49,351 nt of DNA from positions 1 through 49,351 of the forward strand of contig JAEEHS010000024.1 of the NCBI GenBank assembly GCA_016281015.1, written 5' to 3'. This DNA is from Bacteroidales bacterium. Its GTDB lineage: Bacteria; Bacteroidota; Bacteroidia; Bacteroidales; UBA932. The position numbers and the translations under genes were made by a program. Shown here piece after piece: positions 38,339 to 46,128 of this stretch. Under the pieces are notes generated by a model, which saw only the letters and a list, made by a program, of their open reading frames with translations, made no database searches and was not told the DNA's origin. Each line of letters begins with the position of its first letter. Position 1 is the stretch's first letter.

Positions 38339-38680
38339 GTGCACGAACTCGGCATCGTTTTCTACATCATCCGGGACGTCAAGAAGGTCGCCGAGGAGAA
38401 CCAGGTGGCCCATGTCTCAAAAGTCGTGATGGAAATCGGGGAGGTCTCTACGATTGTCCCCGATTACCTCACGGACTGCTGGCGCTGGGCCGCGGACAAG
38501 GAGGATCTCCTTCGCGGCGCCGAGTTGGAGTGCCGGATCATCCCGGCCGTGTCCTTCTGCGGGGACTGCCAGCAGGAATTCGGGACCGTCGAGCACGGAA
38601 AGATCTGTCCCCACTGCGGCAGCGGGAATACCTGGCTGCTGCATGGGAATGAAGTGGAAATCAAAGAGATAGAGGTCTAG
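38339..38680 (+). CDS. hypA: Hydrogenase nickel-incorporation protein HypA
   Basis: The 113-residue protein starts at a GTG, and the resulting MHELGI N-terminus places the nickel-binding His at position 2, which fixes the start. The zinc site is Cys74, Cys77, Cys90 and Cys93 (CGDC and CPHC). HypA hands nickel to hydrogenase precursor together with HypB. It begins three bases after the large flavoprotein, forming the order hypB - oxidoreductase - hypA, and converges with the serine hydrolase gene. Confidence 0.93.
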   Translation: MHELGIVFYIIRDVKKVAEENQVAHVSKVVMEIGEVSTIVPDYLTDCWRWAADKEDLLRGAELECRIIPAVSFCGDCQQEFGTVEHGKICPHCGSGNTWLLHGNEVEIKEIEV

Positions 38681-38683
38681 TGC

Positions 38684-40003
38684 CTAATCAAGCGCTGCGA
38701 TGACATCCCGAAGGAGGCCGTTGAAGTCGATGAAGCGGTCCGGTTTTGGGGAGTAGCCCAGAATCACGACAACCAGTTCCTGGGACGGGATGATGTAGAT
38801 TTCCTGTCCGTCATGGCCCTGGCAACTGAACGTGTCTTCCGGCGCGTCCGGGCAGGCGTGGCTGCGGTTGAGCCAGAAGAAGGCGCCGTAGCGGCCTTCG
38901 CTCGCCGAAGCCGGTGTCACGGTATAGTCCACCCAGCCCTCCGGAAGGATCCGGCGGCCTTCGACGCAGCCGTCGTCCAGGAACAGCTGCCCGAAGCGGG
39001 CGTAATCCCGCGCGGTGACATACAGGTAAGAGGAGCCCACAGGCGTTCCGCTCATGTCCTGTTCAAAATGGGCCCGGGCAATGGCGAGCGGGGCAAACAG
39101 CCGTTCGCGGATATAGGAAAGGAAAGCCTCGTCTGAGGCGAATTTCCCCCGCAGGTAGCGCATGACAAGGTTCGTGCTGCCGCTGGAGTAGTACCAGAAA
39201 GTGCCGGGTTCGTGCTCCAGGGGCTTTTCAAGGGCATACAGACCCATGTCTTCCTCCCGGTGCAGCATCAGGTTCACGTCGGAGCGGTTGCCGTAATTCT
39301 CGTTCCACTGAAGGCCGCTCTGCATCTGCATCAGGTCATTCAGCGTAATGGCCTTCCGCTCGTCATTCTGCCACTGGGGAATGTCCATCGGGGCGTGGAT
39401 GTCCACCAGCGAGTCCCCGGCCATGATGCCGATGAGGGCGTTGGTGAAGCTTTTCCCCATGCTCCAGCTCAGAAGCTGCGTCTCGGGGCCGATGCCCTCG
39501 GCATAGCGCTCGGCAACGACTTTTCCCTCATGCAGGACCACGAAGGCGAAGGGATGTCCATTGTAGGCATGATCGTCCACGAGGGCCTTTGCGATGGGCA
39601 CCAGTGCCTCGGATTCCTCCTTCTGCAGGTAGTCTTCATACCTTTCCTCCAGGGGCAGGGGATAGGCCGCGGAGCGGAATGCCTCCTGGTTTTTCCCCCG
39701 TAGCAGCGTCACGCCGTATCCTTCCCGGTAGGCGGCTGTCGACTGGGCCCAGAGGAAACGGCTGGTGACGGTTTTGTTCGCATAATCCACCTTGTTCTTG
39801 TCGAACTTGATAAAGGAGAAATGCAGGTCCAACGCTTCCACATCGGCCTGCTCCCGTCCGGAAATGAAAATGGCCGAGGCTAGATTCTTGGCTGCATAAC
39901 CCGTGATGATGGGCATCAGGCTGTTCAGGTAGAGGCAGCCCCCGAGGATCGCGGCTACGAGAACGGCTCCTGCGACACAAAGTATTCTTCTTGTTTTCAT
40001 CAT
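38684..40003 (-). CDS. Serine hydrolase of the class C beta-lactamase family
   Basis: The product (439 residues from the ATG at 40003; ATGs at 40024, 40015 and 40000 are alternatives) has a signal or membrane segment (ILCVAGAVLVAAILGGC, possibly a lipobox). The catalytic motifs of the beta-lactamase/DD-peptidase fold are LLSWSMGKSF (S-x-x-K), WYYSSGSTN (Tyr motif) and GHDGQ in place of K-T-G. Members include esterases and peptidases; a true beta-lactamase cannot be claimed. It stands alone on the minus strand, with a consensus promoter just upstream. Confidence 0.82.
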   Translation of the reverse strand: MMKTRRILCVAGAVLVAAILGGCLYLNSLMPIITGYAAKNLASAIFISGREQADVEALDLHFSFIKFDKNKVDYANKTVTSRFLWAQSTAAYREGYGVTLLRGKNQEAFRSAAYPLPLEERYEDYLQKEESEALVPIAKALVDDHAYNGHPFAFVVLHEGKVVAERYAEGIGPETQLLSWSMGKSFTNALIGIMAGDSLVDIHAPMDIPQWQNDERKAITLNDLMQMQSGLQWNENYGNRSDVNLMLHREEDMGLYALEKPLEHEPGTFWYYSSGSTNLVMRYLRGKFASDEAFLSYIRERLFAPLAIARAHFEQDMSGTPVGSSYLYVTARDYARFGQLFLDDGCVEGRRILPEGWVDYTVTPASASEGRYGAFFWLNRSHACPDAPEDTFSCQGHDGQEIYIIPSQELVVVILGYSPKPDRFIDFNGLLRDVIAALD

Positions 40004-40031
40004 TCTATCTGTCATACGTTCCAAGGTGTCG

Positions 40032-40039
40032 CAAATATA
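40032..40039 (-). promoter_or_regulatory. -7 box for the serine hydrolase
   Basis: The minus strand reads TATATTTG. This places transcription start near 40026 and favours an ATG at 40003 or 40000 over 40024. Confidence 0.5.
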
Positions 40040-40052
40040 GCGAAAAAATGAG

Positions 40053-40060
40053 TATTTTTG
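40053..40060 (+). promoter_or_regulatory. -7 box for the 96-residue protein
   Basis: TATTTTTG matches TAnnTTTG 20 bases before the ATG at 40081. It is divergent from and close to the serine hydrolase promoter. Confidence 0.45.
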
Positions 40061-40080
40061 TCATCAAGAAGTATCATGCT

Positions 40081-40371
40081 ATGAAACGCGTCCATGAAGA
40101 CATTGAAATCGGTTGGTACCACGCTACTGAGTACCCGATGAATACGAAGCTCACGCTCCGCTTCCGCAGCAATGGCGAGCCTTATCTGGAGTATGAGGAT
40201 TTCTGCCCCGGAATTTCAGCGGGCAATTCGATGGGCGGGACCTATGAGAGGCCCCTCCCGGAGGGTTTCCCCAAGGGATGGACCCTGGAGCAGTTTGCGG
40301 ACTACCGTCCCCGCTACCACGACGTGATCCTCCAGAACAAGAAGCTGAAAAAGTTCTTCGACGAGGCCTGA
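40081..40371 (+). CDS. Conserved-looking 96-residue protein of unknown function
   Basis: I do not recognise the family. The protein (MKRVHEDIEIGWYHATEYPM...) has no signal peptide, no membrane segment and no cysteine cluster; it is mixed in charge and ends in a Lys-rich helix (NKKLKKFFDEA). The frame stays open upstream to 39991, but the promoter at 40053 and the ATG at 40081 support the short form. It is a single-gene unit whose 3' end meets the DnaJ/TerB gene on the other strand four bases later. Confidence 0.65.
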   Translation: MKRVHEDIEIGWYHATEYPMNTKLTLRFRSNGEPYLEYEDFCPGISAGNSMGGTYERPLPEGFPKGWTLEQFADYRPRYHDVILQNKKLKKFFDEA

Positions 40372-40375
40372 TCGG

Positions 40376-41152
40376 TCAGTGGAGTCCTCTCTCTTTCTTG
40401 ATGGTTTCGTAGGCCTCCTGGATCTGCCGGAATTTTTCCTCGGCGGCCTTCTGCACTTCCGGACCCAGGGTGGCGACTTTGTCGGGGTGGTTCTTCATGG
40501 CCATCCGGCGATAGGCCTGGCGCACTTCGTCGTCGGTCGCAGAAGGCTGGATTTCAAGGACGGAATAGGCTGAATTCGAGTCCTTGTAGAACATCGCGAT
40601 GACGGAGGCGGCATCGGAGGCGGAAAGGCCGATGGTGGTGGCAATCGCCTCCAGGACGCTCTTCTCGCTCTTGTCGAATTGTCCATCCGCAATGGCGATC
40701 TGGACCAGATAGTGGAAGAGTTGAAGCCGCTGCGAATAGTTCATGAAGCGGGCGATCTGCGGTCCCACCTCATAGATGTTCACCTGCTGGGTATTCAGCC
40801 TCTCCAGCACCCGCAGCGCGTCGTCTACCGCCGCATCGCCAAAGTTACGCCGGATGAAGTCCTTCACGACATCGATTTCCCGGGGATGCGTCTTCCCGTC
40901 GGCCTTGATGACTGCAGAGGAAAGGACCAGCAGGGAGACGAAGAAACTGTTACGCTGCTCCTCGGCGGTGTATGCATGCGCGCCGGAGGAACTTCGCCGG
41001 TATGTCTGGTCAGGGGATGCCCCTTCGCCGAGAAGTCTGGCGACATCGATTGCGCCGTCCCACATGGCACCGGCGAAAAATCCCAGCAGCGCCCCGATGG
41101 GCCCGAAGGCGACCCATCCCAGCAGTCCTGCGATCCATTTTGCTGAACCCAT
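40376..41152 (-). CDS. TerB and DnaJ domain protein (DjlA-like)
   Basis: The product (258 residues from the ATG at 41152) has a glycine-rich membrane-inserting N-terminus (IAGLLGWVAFGPIGALLGFFAG). A TerB/tellurite-resistance-like helical domain follows at about 65-180 (SLLVLSSAVIKADGKTHPREID, LVQIAIADGQFDKSE). The C-terminal J domain is at about 193-255 with the HPD motif (MKNHPDKV). J domains stimulate the ATPase of DnaK-type chaperones. The order membrane segment - TerB - J is that of DjlA. The ATG at 41173 is an alternative start. Client processes are unknown. Confidence 0.85.
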   Translation of the reverse strand: MGSAKWIAGLLGWVAFGPIGALLGFFAGAMWDGAIDVARLLGEGASPDQTYRRSSSGAHAYTAEEQRNSFFVSLLVLSSAVIKADGKTHPREIDVVKDFIRRNFGDAAVDDALRVLERLNTQQVNIYEVGPQIARFMNYSQRLQLFHYLVQIAIADGQFDKSEKSVLEAIATTIGLSASDAASVIAMFYKDSNSAYSVLEIQPSATDDEVRQAYRRMAMKNHPDKVATLGPEVQKAAEEKFRQIQEAYETIKKERGLH

Positions 41153-41246
41153 TTCTTTCTGTTTAAGTAACAAACCTGCAAATCCCGGTCCGACACCATC
41201 CTTCTGACATTTTGACAGGGTGTATCGCGCGTTCCGTAAAAAGCAG

Positions 41247-41254
41247 TATCTTTG
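41247..41254 (+). promoter_or_regulatory. -7 box for the acetyltransferase at 41305
   Basis: TATCTTTG is a consensus match, 50 bases before the ATG at 41305. Confidence 0.5.
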
Positions 41255-41304
41255 CCGTGTGAAACGGCGCCGATGGCGCTATGCTTATTCTGGGAGACAA
41301 TGAA

Positions 41305-41787
41305 ATGAAAGACACGCTCTATACCATACGGAAGGCGGAGCCTCGTGACCTGGAGGCCGTGAACGGGCTCCTTCAGCAGGTGCTCTCGGTCCATAACCGG
41401 GCACGTCCGGATCTGTTTAATGAGATCGGGAAGAAATATACGGACGAGGAACTCCTCTCGATTTTCAGTAGTCCGGAAACCCCGGTTTTCGTCTATGACA
41501 GGGAAGGAGCCGTCCTGGGCTATGTCTTCTGTGTCCTGCGCCATCAAGGAAGCGGCAGCCTTAGACCACTCACCTCACTGTATATCGATGACCTCTGCGT
41601 CCACGAGAAGGCTCGCGGGCAGCACATCGGGAGAGTCCTTTTCGAATACGTCAAAGCCTTCGCCAAGGAGCAGGGCTGCCACAATATCACCCTCCACGTC
41701 TGGGAAGGGAATCCCGGCGCCCGGGCTTTCTACGAATCCCTTGGCCTTAAGCCGCAATACATATCAATGGAAATGCTCTGCGAGTAA
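41305..41787 (+). CDS. GNAT-family N-acetyltransferase
   Basis: The 160-residue protein shows the GNAT fold: beta strands YTIRKAEPRDLEAVNGLL and VFVYDREGAVLGYVFCVL, the acetyl-CoA motif LYIDDLCVHEKARGQHIGRVLFEYV (pattern R/Q-x-x-G-x-G/A, here RGQHIG) and NPGARAFYESLGLKPQYISMEM. The acceptor cannot be inferred. I start at ATG 41305 (MKDTLYTIRKAEPRD); an ATG at 41281 would add eight residues. It is the last ordinary gene before a repeat-bearing gap. Confidence 0.85.
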   Translation: MKDTLYTIRKAEPRDLEAVNGLLQQVLSVHNRARPDLFNEIGKKYTDEELLSIFSSPETPVFVYDREGAVLGYVFCVLRHQGSGSLRPLTSLYIDDLCVHEKARGQHIGRVLFEYVKAFAKEQGCHNITLHVWEGNPGARAFYESLGLKPQYISMEMLCE

Positions 41788-41835
41788 GTTGAACGCTACC
41801 TGGCCAGGAATGATTCTTTCTCCCTGCCGGCCGCT

Positions 41836-42039
41836 GGGGCAGTTCTACGTGTCGACGCGGCAGGCTTTTTCGCCGTTCTGCCGCTTTCGCCGTCCGCGTT
41901 GACAGAAAAACGGCCACAGGGGCAGTTCTACGTGTCGACGCGTCAAGCTTTCCCGCCGTTCTGCCGCTTTTGCCGTCCGCGTTGACAGAAAAACGGCCAC
42001 AGGGGCAGTTCTACGTGTCGACGCGGCAGGCTTTCCCGC
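41836..42039 (+). repeat. 83-bp tandem repeat, about 2.4 copies
   Basis: Two full copies (41836-41918 and 41919-42001) differ at only a few positions; a third stops after about 38 bases. Each full copy contains the inverted repeat TGTCGACGCG / CGCGTTGACA (41850-41859 with 41895-41904; 41933-41942 with 41978-41987), so each could form a hairpin of about 55 bases. The period is not a multiple of three, so it is not a coding repeat. It fills most of the gap 41788-42241 together with the gene fragment after it. Confidence 0.8.
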
Positions 42040-42057
42040 AAGGACGAAGGCTCCGCA

Positions 42058-42225
42058 AACCTCAGCGTTCGTTTCTCGAAGGAGGAATACAAGGAGCTGT
42101 CAGACTATGTTTATTGGAGATGTATTTACAAGGAGGTCTGCTCGAAGGCATCCTTCCTTCTGAATCTCGCCCTGGATGCAATCAGGAAGGACAGGGAGTA
42201 TCGCGAGTTCCGCAAAAAGCTTTGA
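42058..42225 (+). pseudogene. Fragment of a ribbon-helix-helix-like DNA-binding protein gene
   Basis: Read in one frame, this stretch gives NLSVRFSKEEYKELSDYVYW then CSKASFLLNLALDAIRKDREYREFRKKL and a stop at 42223-42225. The SVRF-S-EEY-EL start resembles ribbon-helix-helix proteins such as mobilization accessory proteins and antitoxins. No ATG, GTG or TTG lies between it and the in-frame stop upstream inside the repeat, so its 5' end is missing and replaced by the partial third repeat. It looks like the scar of a mobile element (inference). Confidence 0.5.
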
Positions 42226-42241
42226 GTCAGCATCAGAAGGA

Positions 42242-42919
42242 TCAGCACTTCTCCAGCAGCGCGATCCACGCTTCCGGACACATATTGTTCTTGGTGAGGT
42301 ATGTACTCCTGGGGCTTATCAGAGAGAAGGTATGATATGTTTTGAGGTTCGGCACAGCACTTTCCCATTCGGCTTTGTGCCTGAGGATGAATATTGCCTT
42401 CCCCTTCCTCATGGCGTCTTCCACCAATGAACGGGTATAGTCAAATGATGGAAGCGGCTCTTTCATGAATCCATAAAAATCCTTTGAATGGTAGGGGTAG
42501 AACTCCAGCTCGAAAAGTCTGGGATTATGGCCTAACGCCTCTGTCAGTTCCTTCAGCCGCTTTTGCCAATACACCTGCCCCTGGTGGACGATGGACCGCC
42601 CAGTCCTCGGGCATGTTGCTCTGACGGGCCTGTTCCCGTCATTCCAGAAGAAACTCCTGTCCTTGTGTGAATAGACATCCGCCATAAATGAAGACATTAC
42701 TGAAGGACATGAAAAGCAGTTGTCCTGGTCAGAGTATCCGGGGTTGCCGTTCAAGAGATATACATCTGCGTCCGGGTCCCCGATGAATGGTTCCGGGTAC
42801 AAGTCCAGGAAAACATTATCCCTGTCTGATGGGGAAAGCCTGTTGATTGCGGCCTGGTCACAGGGAGCGACGACGGGGACGGTGAGCTCCAGTTGCAGCC
42901 ATGGATTAGATGTGTGCAT
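42242..42919 (-). CDS. 225-residue protein of unknown function, possibly uracil-DNA-glycosylase-like
   Basis: No family can be named with confidence. The segment VYLLNGNPGYSDQDN looks like the motif near the active site of the uracil-DNA glycosylase superfamily (L-N-x-N-P-G), and LFELEFYPYHSKDF and AIFILRHKAEWE follow at plausible distances. The protein is soluble with no signal peptide. It is the last of four co-directional genes (24 bases after the 200-residue gene) in a region of about 50% GC. Alternative: an unrelated orphan enzyme. Confidence 0.6.
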   Translation of the reverse strand: MHTSNPWLQLELTVPVVAPCDQAAINRLSPSDRDNVFLDLYPEPFIGDPDADVYLLNGNPGYSDQDNCFSCPSVMSSFMADVYSHKDRSFFWNDGNRPVRATCPRTGRSIVHQGQVYWQKRLKELTEALGHNPRLFELEFYPYHSKDFYGFMKEPLPSFDYTRSLVEDAMRKGKAIFILRHKAEWESAVPNLKTYHTFSLISPRSTYLTKNNMCPEAWIALLEKC

Positions 42920-42943
42920 AGTTTCAAGGTGAGGGTTGAACGG

Positions 42944-43546
42944 TTATTTGAAAACCAGGTATTTCTCGACGGACTTCATGTAGTAACGCCAAGGTTTCGT
43001 ATCCGGTTTCCCTTTCTCATCATTGAGGTTGAGCCTTGTGCAGTTGCAAACTTCCTTCGGTTCAGCGGATTCGTCATCGACCCAAATGACGCTCAGGCCG
43101 CTTCCGCTGAAAGCCGCCTCACCAAAAAGGTCATCCCACAGGTACGTGGGATGGGTTTCCACAGCCTCGTCATTCTTGCGATACGACCTTATGAGGAAGG
43201 AGGCGCGATACTCCTGTCCAGAGTTTTCGAACGTTATATCTATCCCGAACGTATGTGGAAAAAATGAGCCCGTATTGGGAAAATAGGGCACTTCTTCCCT
43301 ACCGGTCTTCCGGTGTATCATTTTTTTGTCCTGCATCCAGGTCTCCTCCTTTTTCTTCTCCCCGTACAGGTAGAACTCGATATCGACAGGATATATCCTT
43401 GTCTCGCCGTTTACGAGGAAGTATCCCCCGAAAAAAACCGTCTCAGCTATCTTGCGGAATTCTCCCAGGATGGATTCCGCATCCGCCTCACGGGCATTGA
43501 ACCGTGTTAAAACTTCTTCTAGATGCGTCATGGTATCATCAAACAT
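42944..43546 (-). CDS. 200-residue conserved-looking protein of unknown function
   Basis: The sequence has a helical N-terminus (TMTHLEEVLTRFNAREADAE) and a core with GGYFLVNGETRIYPVDIEFY, IHRKTGREE, FFPHTFGIDITFE and YRASFLIRSYRK. I recall proteins with a similar G-x-F-L-V-N-G / I-Y-P-x-x-I-E-F-Y / H-x-x-G-I-D-I-T-F pattern in other Bacteroidetes, without a known function. A loose likeness to alkylpurine-DNA glycosylase layout (E-x-Y after a beta hairpin) is too weak to claim. Its start overlaps the deiminase gene by eight bases. An ATG at 43531 is an alternative start. Confidence 0.65.
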   Translation of the reverse strand: MFDDTMTHLEEVLTRFNAREADAESILGEFRKIAETVFFGGYFLVNGETRIYPVDIEFYLYGEKKKEETWMQDKKMIHRKTGREEVPYFPNTGSFFPHTFGIDITFENSGQEYRASFLIRSYRKNDEAVETHPTYLWDDLFGEAAFSGSGLSVIWVDDESAEPKEVCNCTRLNLNDEKGKPDTKPWRYYMKSVEKYLVFK

Positions 43547-44393
43547 TTTCCTTCTTACTATGGTGCCGGTCCGCCAGGATGCTCCAACTTATGCAGTTCA
43601 AGGCACCACCTTCCCGAACAAGTTCCTGGCATCCAGGAACAAGAATTACCTTGTGGTGGGGGTAATGCCCCTGAATCTGTTCAACGGCCTTTTCGTCTTC
43701 CCTCACACCCAGCCCGGGGACAAATATACATTTTTTTACTTGAAGGAAGTTCAGATAGGCCCAGCTCAGGCGGGAAGGACGCGGGACGTCATAGTGAAGT
43801 TCGGCGATGCAGAATCGGCCGGACAGAGCATCCCTGAGACGTTGTTGAAGGTCCTTGTCGAAATCGCGATAGTTGTTCATCAGGAGATAGTGGTCCCCGA
43901 TGGCACGGACCATTCCGTCGACGTGGCCGAACATTTCATAGCGGTCCCAGGGAATGAGTACAACTTCACATTCAAAAGCCTCCTCCAATCTCTTTCGGAG
44001 ATACCATTCCGAATGGCCGGGATTCTCCTTCAGGACTTTGTCTGTCATCACGACGCAATTGCTGCATTTGACGACATTGCCTCCGTCAATCACCAGCGGG
44101 GTTTCCATCCTCTTCAGACGCAGTCCTTGGCAGATGGTCTCATATGGCGGGATGTAGTCCTCATAACCTTTGAGATAGTCCGGTGCGTATCGGTACTGCA
44201 GAAAGCGTGTCTTTGTGAGCTGGATAGGCATATAGTCCCGGGCCCAGACATGCTTCCAGGAATCCGTATGCCGGAGAAATTCGGTCTCGATTCCTTCGTT
44301 GTAGAGTGCCAGCAGAAGGTTGTGCGCCACGGTTTCGTAGTGCCTGATTCCCTCGGCGAGATACACCTTGTTCGTTTGACAATCACAGATCAT
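43539..44393 (-). CDS. Agmatine deiminase / peptidyl-arginine deiminase family protein
   Basis: The 284-residue product has the guanidino-modifying enzyme motifs: VWARDYMPI (Asp53), VIDGGNVV (Asp104), MFGHVDGMVR (His157 and Asp159) and EGGALNCISW (nucleophile Cys267). The family hydrolyses agmatine or arginine-type guanidines to ureido products plus ammonia. Typical agmatine deiminases have about 350-370 residues, so this one is short, lacking N-terminal sequence. It is the second gene of the low-GC operon, 4 bases after the 179-residue gene. Catalytic residues appear complete, but the substrate is unsure. Confidence 0.85.
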   Translation of the reverse strand: MICDCQTNKVYLAEGIRHYETVAHNLLLALYNEGIETEFLRHTDSWKHVWARDYMPIQLTKTRFLQYRYAPDYLKGYEDYIPPYETICQGLRLKRMETPLVIDGGNVVKCSNCVVMTDKVLKENPGHSEWYLRKRLEEAFECEVVLIPWDRYEMFGHVDGMVRAIGDHYLLMNNYRDFDKDLQQRLRDALSGRFCIAELHYDVPRPSRLSWAYLNFLQVKKCIFVPGLGVREDEKAVEQIQGHYPHHKVILVPGCQELVREGGALNCISWSILADRHHSKKENV

Positions 44394-44397
44394 ATCT

Positions 44398-44937
44398 TCA
44401 GTACATTATCCTTTCTCCGTTGAACCATACCGTCGGCCTCCATTTCATTTTTGGCAGCGGGGCCTTCCCAGAGAACAGCCTCCGCATGGCACTGGCCACA
44501 TCCCTGGCATTCAGCCGCTGCGGCTCCGGCAAGCCCTGGCTCCATTCCAGGTGTATCAGAAGTCCCTCCGGAGTACTCCAGTCGGGATATACAGAGAGCT
44601 CCACAAGTTCTCCCTTTTCGCACTTGAGGGCTGTGGCTCTGCCACCGTGGAAAGAATGGAATTCCAACATTTCGGCTTTCAGAAGTGCTTCCATCGGATA
44701 AAGGTCCGACATGTGGCCATCGGCATTTTCCCCGTCCCGTTCCGGAAGGATGGCCCTTGCTATCACGCCCGGAAGAAATCCCCTGCCGCAGTTCCTGAAA
44801 GAAAAGGCGGTTTCATTCGCTCCGAACACAAGGTCGCCCTTGATGATGTCAGGATATCTGTCCAGCTCCAGTACAGTTGCCGCCAGCAAATCCCGGAAGA
44901 TTTGTTTTTGGTCAAGTAAATATTCATTGATTTCCAT
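44398..44937 (-). CDS. 179-residue protein of unknown function, first gene of the low-GC operon
   Basis: I do not recognise it. It has an acidic helical start (MEINEYLLDQKQIFRDLLAA), a middle part with several aromatic and small residues (GDLVFGANETAFSFRNCGRG, MLEFHSFHGGRATALKC) and an end KMKWRPTVWFNGERIMY. There is no signal peptide or membrane helix. It is preceded by an AT-rich leader of about 50 bases and a promoter with both elements at ideal spacing. The deiminase gene follows after 4 bases, so they are probably co-expressed. Confidence 0.65.
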   Translation of the reverse strand: MEINEYLLDQKQIFRDLLAATVLELDRYPDIIKGDLVFGANETAFSFRNCGRGFLPGVIARAILPERDGENADGHMSDLYPMEALLKAEMLEFHSFHGGRATALKCEKGELVELSVYPDWSTPEGLLIHLEWSQGLPEPQRLNARDVASAMRRLFSGKAPLPKMKWRPTVWFNGERIMY

Positions 44938-44990
44938 AATAATTCTTTTATTAATTTATTATAAATCAATGAAATGCGCATTTCCAGGCA

Positions 44991-45022
44991 CAAAGATAGC
45001 GGCCTCTTTCGAGACCGCCAAA
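44991..45022 (-). promoter_or_regulatory. Promoter of the low-GC four-gene operon
   Basis: On the minus strand TTTG (45019-45022) and TATCTTTG (44991-44998) are separated by 20 bases, the ideal Bacteroidales arrangement. The leader to the ATG at 44937 is AT-rich. Confidence 0.75.
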
Positions 45023-45099
45023 CGGATTTTGTTAAAAAGTGTTAAAGGATTCGAAAAAGGGCGTTCGGGATAAACGGGCCACTTGAAAACCCGAGAATT

Positions 45100-45669
45100 C
45101 TACCGTTCATCCTCTTTATAGACCATCCTCTGGAACTCCACCCCGAAAACATGGCGTATGTCCGCTTTCCGGAAGCCGATGGATTCATAGAGCCTTATCA
45201 GGTCCGGCATGTCATGGTCTGCCACTAGCGTTATCCTGCCATAACCGAGTGCCTGCCCCTTGCGGATTCCGTCTTCGAGAAGAGCCCTGCCGATGCCGTG
45301 CTTGCGGTACAGCGGGAGTACGGCCAGCGTGTCAAGGTAGTACTCCCCGGGATCGGCCTCCTGAACCGAGTCGCCGTGTTCACGGAAGAAATCCGGCCAG
45401 ATTTCCCTGAAGGTCCTCTCCCGCGTCTCCCTGTAGATGTCACCGGGATAGGAAAGGAGTGAGCCTGCAACGACCCCGTCCACTTCGGCCACACGGGTCT
45501 TGGCGTGGCTGTAGAGAAGGTCCACCCTTTTCTCGCATTCCACGAGGCGGTCATAGATATCCCTCTCCGAGGGCAGTTCCGTCTCGAAGTCATAGAAATG
45601 CATTCCTGCCATGATGCATTTGGCAAGGAAAGGGGCATCGGATGGTGTGGCGTCCCGGAAAGTGAGCAC
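45100..45669 (-). CDS. GNAT-family N-acetyltransferase
   Basis: The 189-residue protein has the GNAT layout: MLTFRDATPSDAPFLAKCI, TRVAEVDGVVAGSLLSYP, YYLDTLAVLPLYRKHGIGRALLEDGI (acetyl-CoA site R-K-H-G-I-G-R) and IRLYESIGFRKAD. It starts at a GTG that overlaps the stop of the YqeY gene (TAGTG), so it is probably translated with it. The acceptor is unknown. Confidence 0.88.
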   Translation of the reverse strand: MLTFRDATPSDAPFLAKCIMAGMHFYDFETELPSERDIYDRLVECEKRVDLLYSHAKTRVAEVDGVVAGSLLSYPGDIYRETRERTFREIWPDFFREHGDSVQEADPGEYYLDTLAVLPLYRKHGIGRALLEDGIRKGQALGYGRITLVADHDMPDLIRLYESIGFRKADIRHVFGVEFQRMVYKEDER

Positions 45670-46115
45670 TACGAAAGGAGTTCCTTTACGACCGTGGAGA
45701 TGGTCCTTCCGTCAGACTGCCCGGCGAGGGCCTTGTTCGCAGCGCCCATCACCTTTCCCATATCCTTGATGGAGGTGGCTCCCACCTGAGCGATGATCTC
45801 GGCGACCTTGGCCTTCACTTCCTCCACGGAGAGCTGCTTGGGGAGGTATTTCTCCATGGCGGCCGCTTCGGCAAGCTCATTGTCCGCAAGTTCCTGCCGT
45901 CCGGCGGTGGTGTACTGCTCGGCGGATTCCTTGCGCTGCTTGATGAGTTTCTGGATCATCTTCAGCACGTCAGCGTCGGTCACCTCCCCGTTTCCGCCTT
46001 CGGCGGTCTTGAACAGGAGGATCTCACCCTTAATGGCCCGCGCAGCGGCAAGGCTCACGGCATCCTTGGTCTTCATCGCGGCCTTGATGTCTTCCTGAAT
46101 TTGTTGTTCTAGCAT
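45669..46115 (-). CDS. GatB/YqeY domain protein
   Basis: The 148-residue protein is of the YqeY family: MLEQQIQEDIKAAMKTKDAVSL, RAIKGEILLFKT, DVLKMIQKLIKQRKESAEQY, KYLPKQLSVEEV, KDMGKVMGAANKALAGQSDGRTIS. The fold resembles the tRNA-binding tail domain of the amidotransferase subunit GatB. Its cellular role is uncertain. It follows the tocopherol-cyclase-like gene by 13 bases and overlaps the acetyltransferase by one base or so. Confidence 0.92.
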   Translation of the reverse strand: MLEQQIQEDIKAAMKTKDAVSLAAARAIKGEILLFKTAEGGNGEVTDADVLKMIQKLIKQRKESAEQYTTAGRQELADNELAEAAAMEKYLPKQLSVEEVKAKVAEIIAQVGATSIKDMGKVMGAANKALAGQSDGRTISTVVKELLS

Positions 46116-46128
46116 AGTATATCAGTAT

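Noticed and set aside
38684..40003. True beta-lactamase resistance gene
   Set aside because: The S-x-x-K and Tyr motifs fit, but the last motif is GHDG rather than K-T-G, as in esterase or peptidase members.
41836..42001. Integron attC sites
   Set aside because: The units have an inverted repeat but lack the RYYYAAC/GTTRRRY core pattern, and no integrase is seen.
41836..42039. CRISPR array
   Set aside because: Only about 2.4 direct head-to-tail copies with no spacers and no cas genes nearby.
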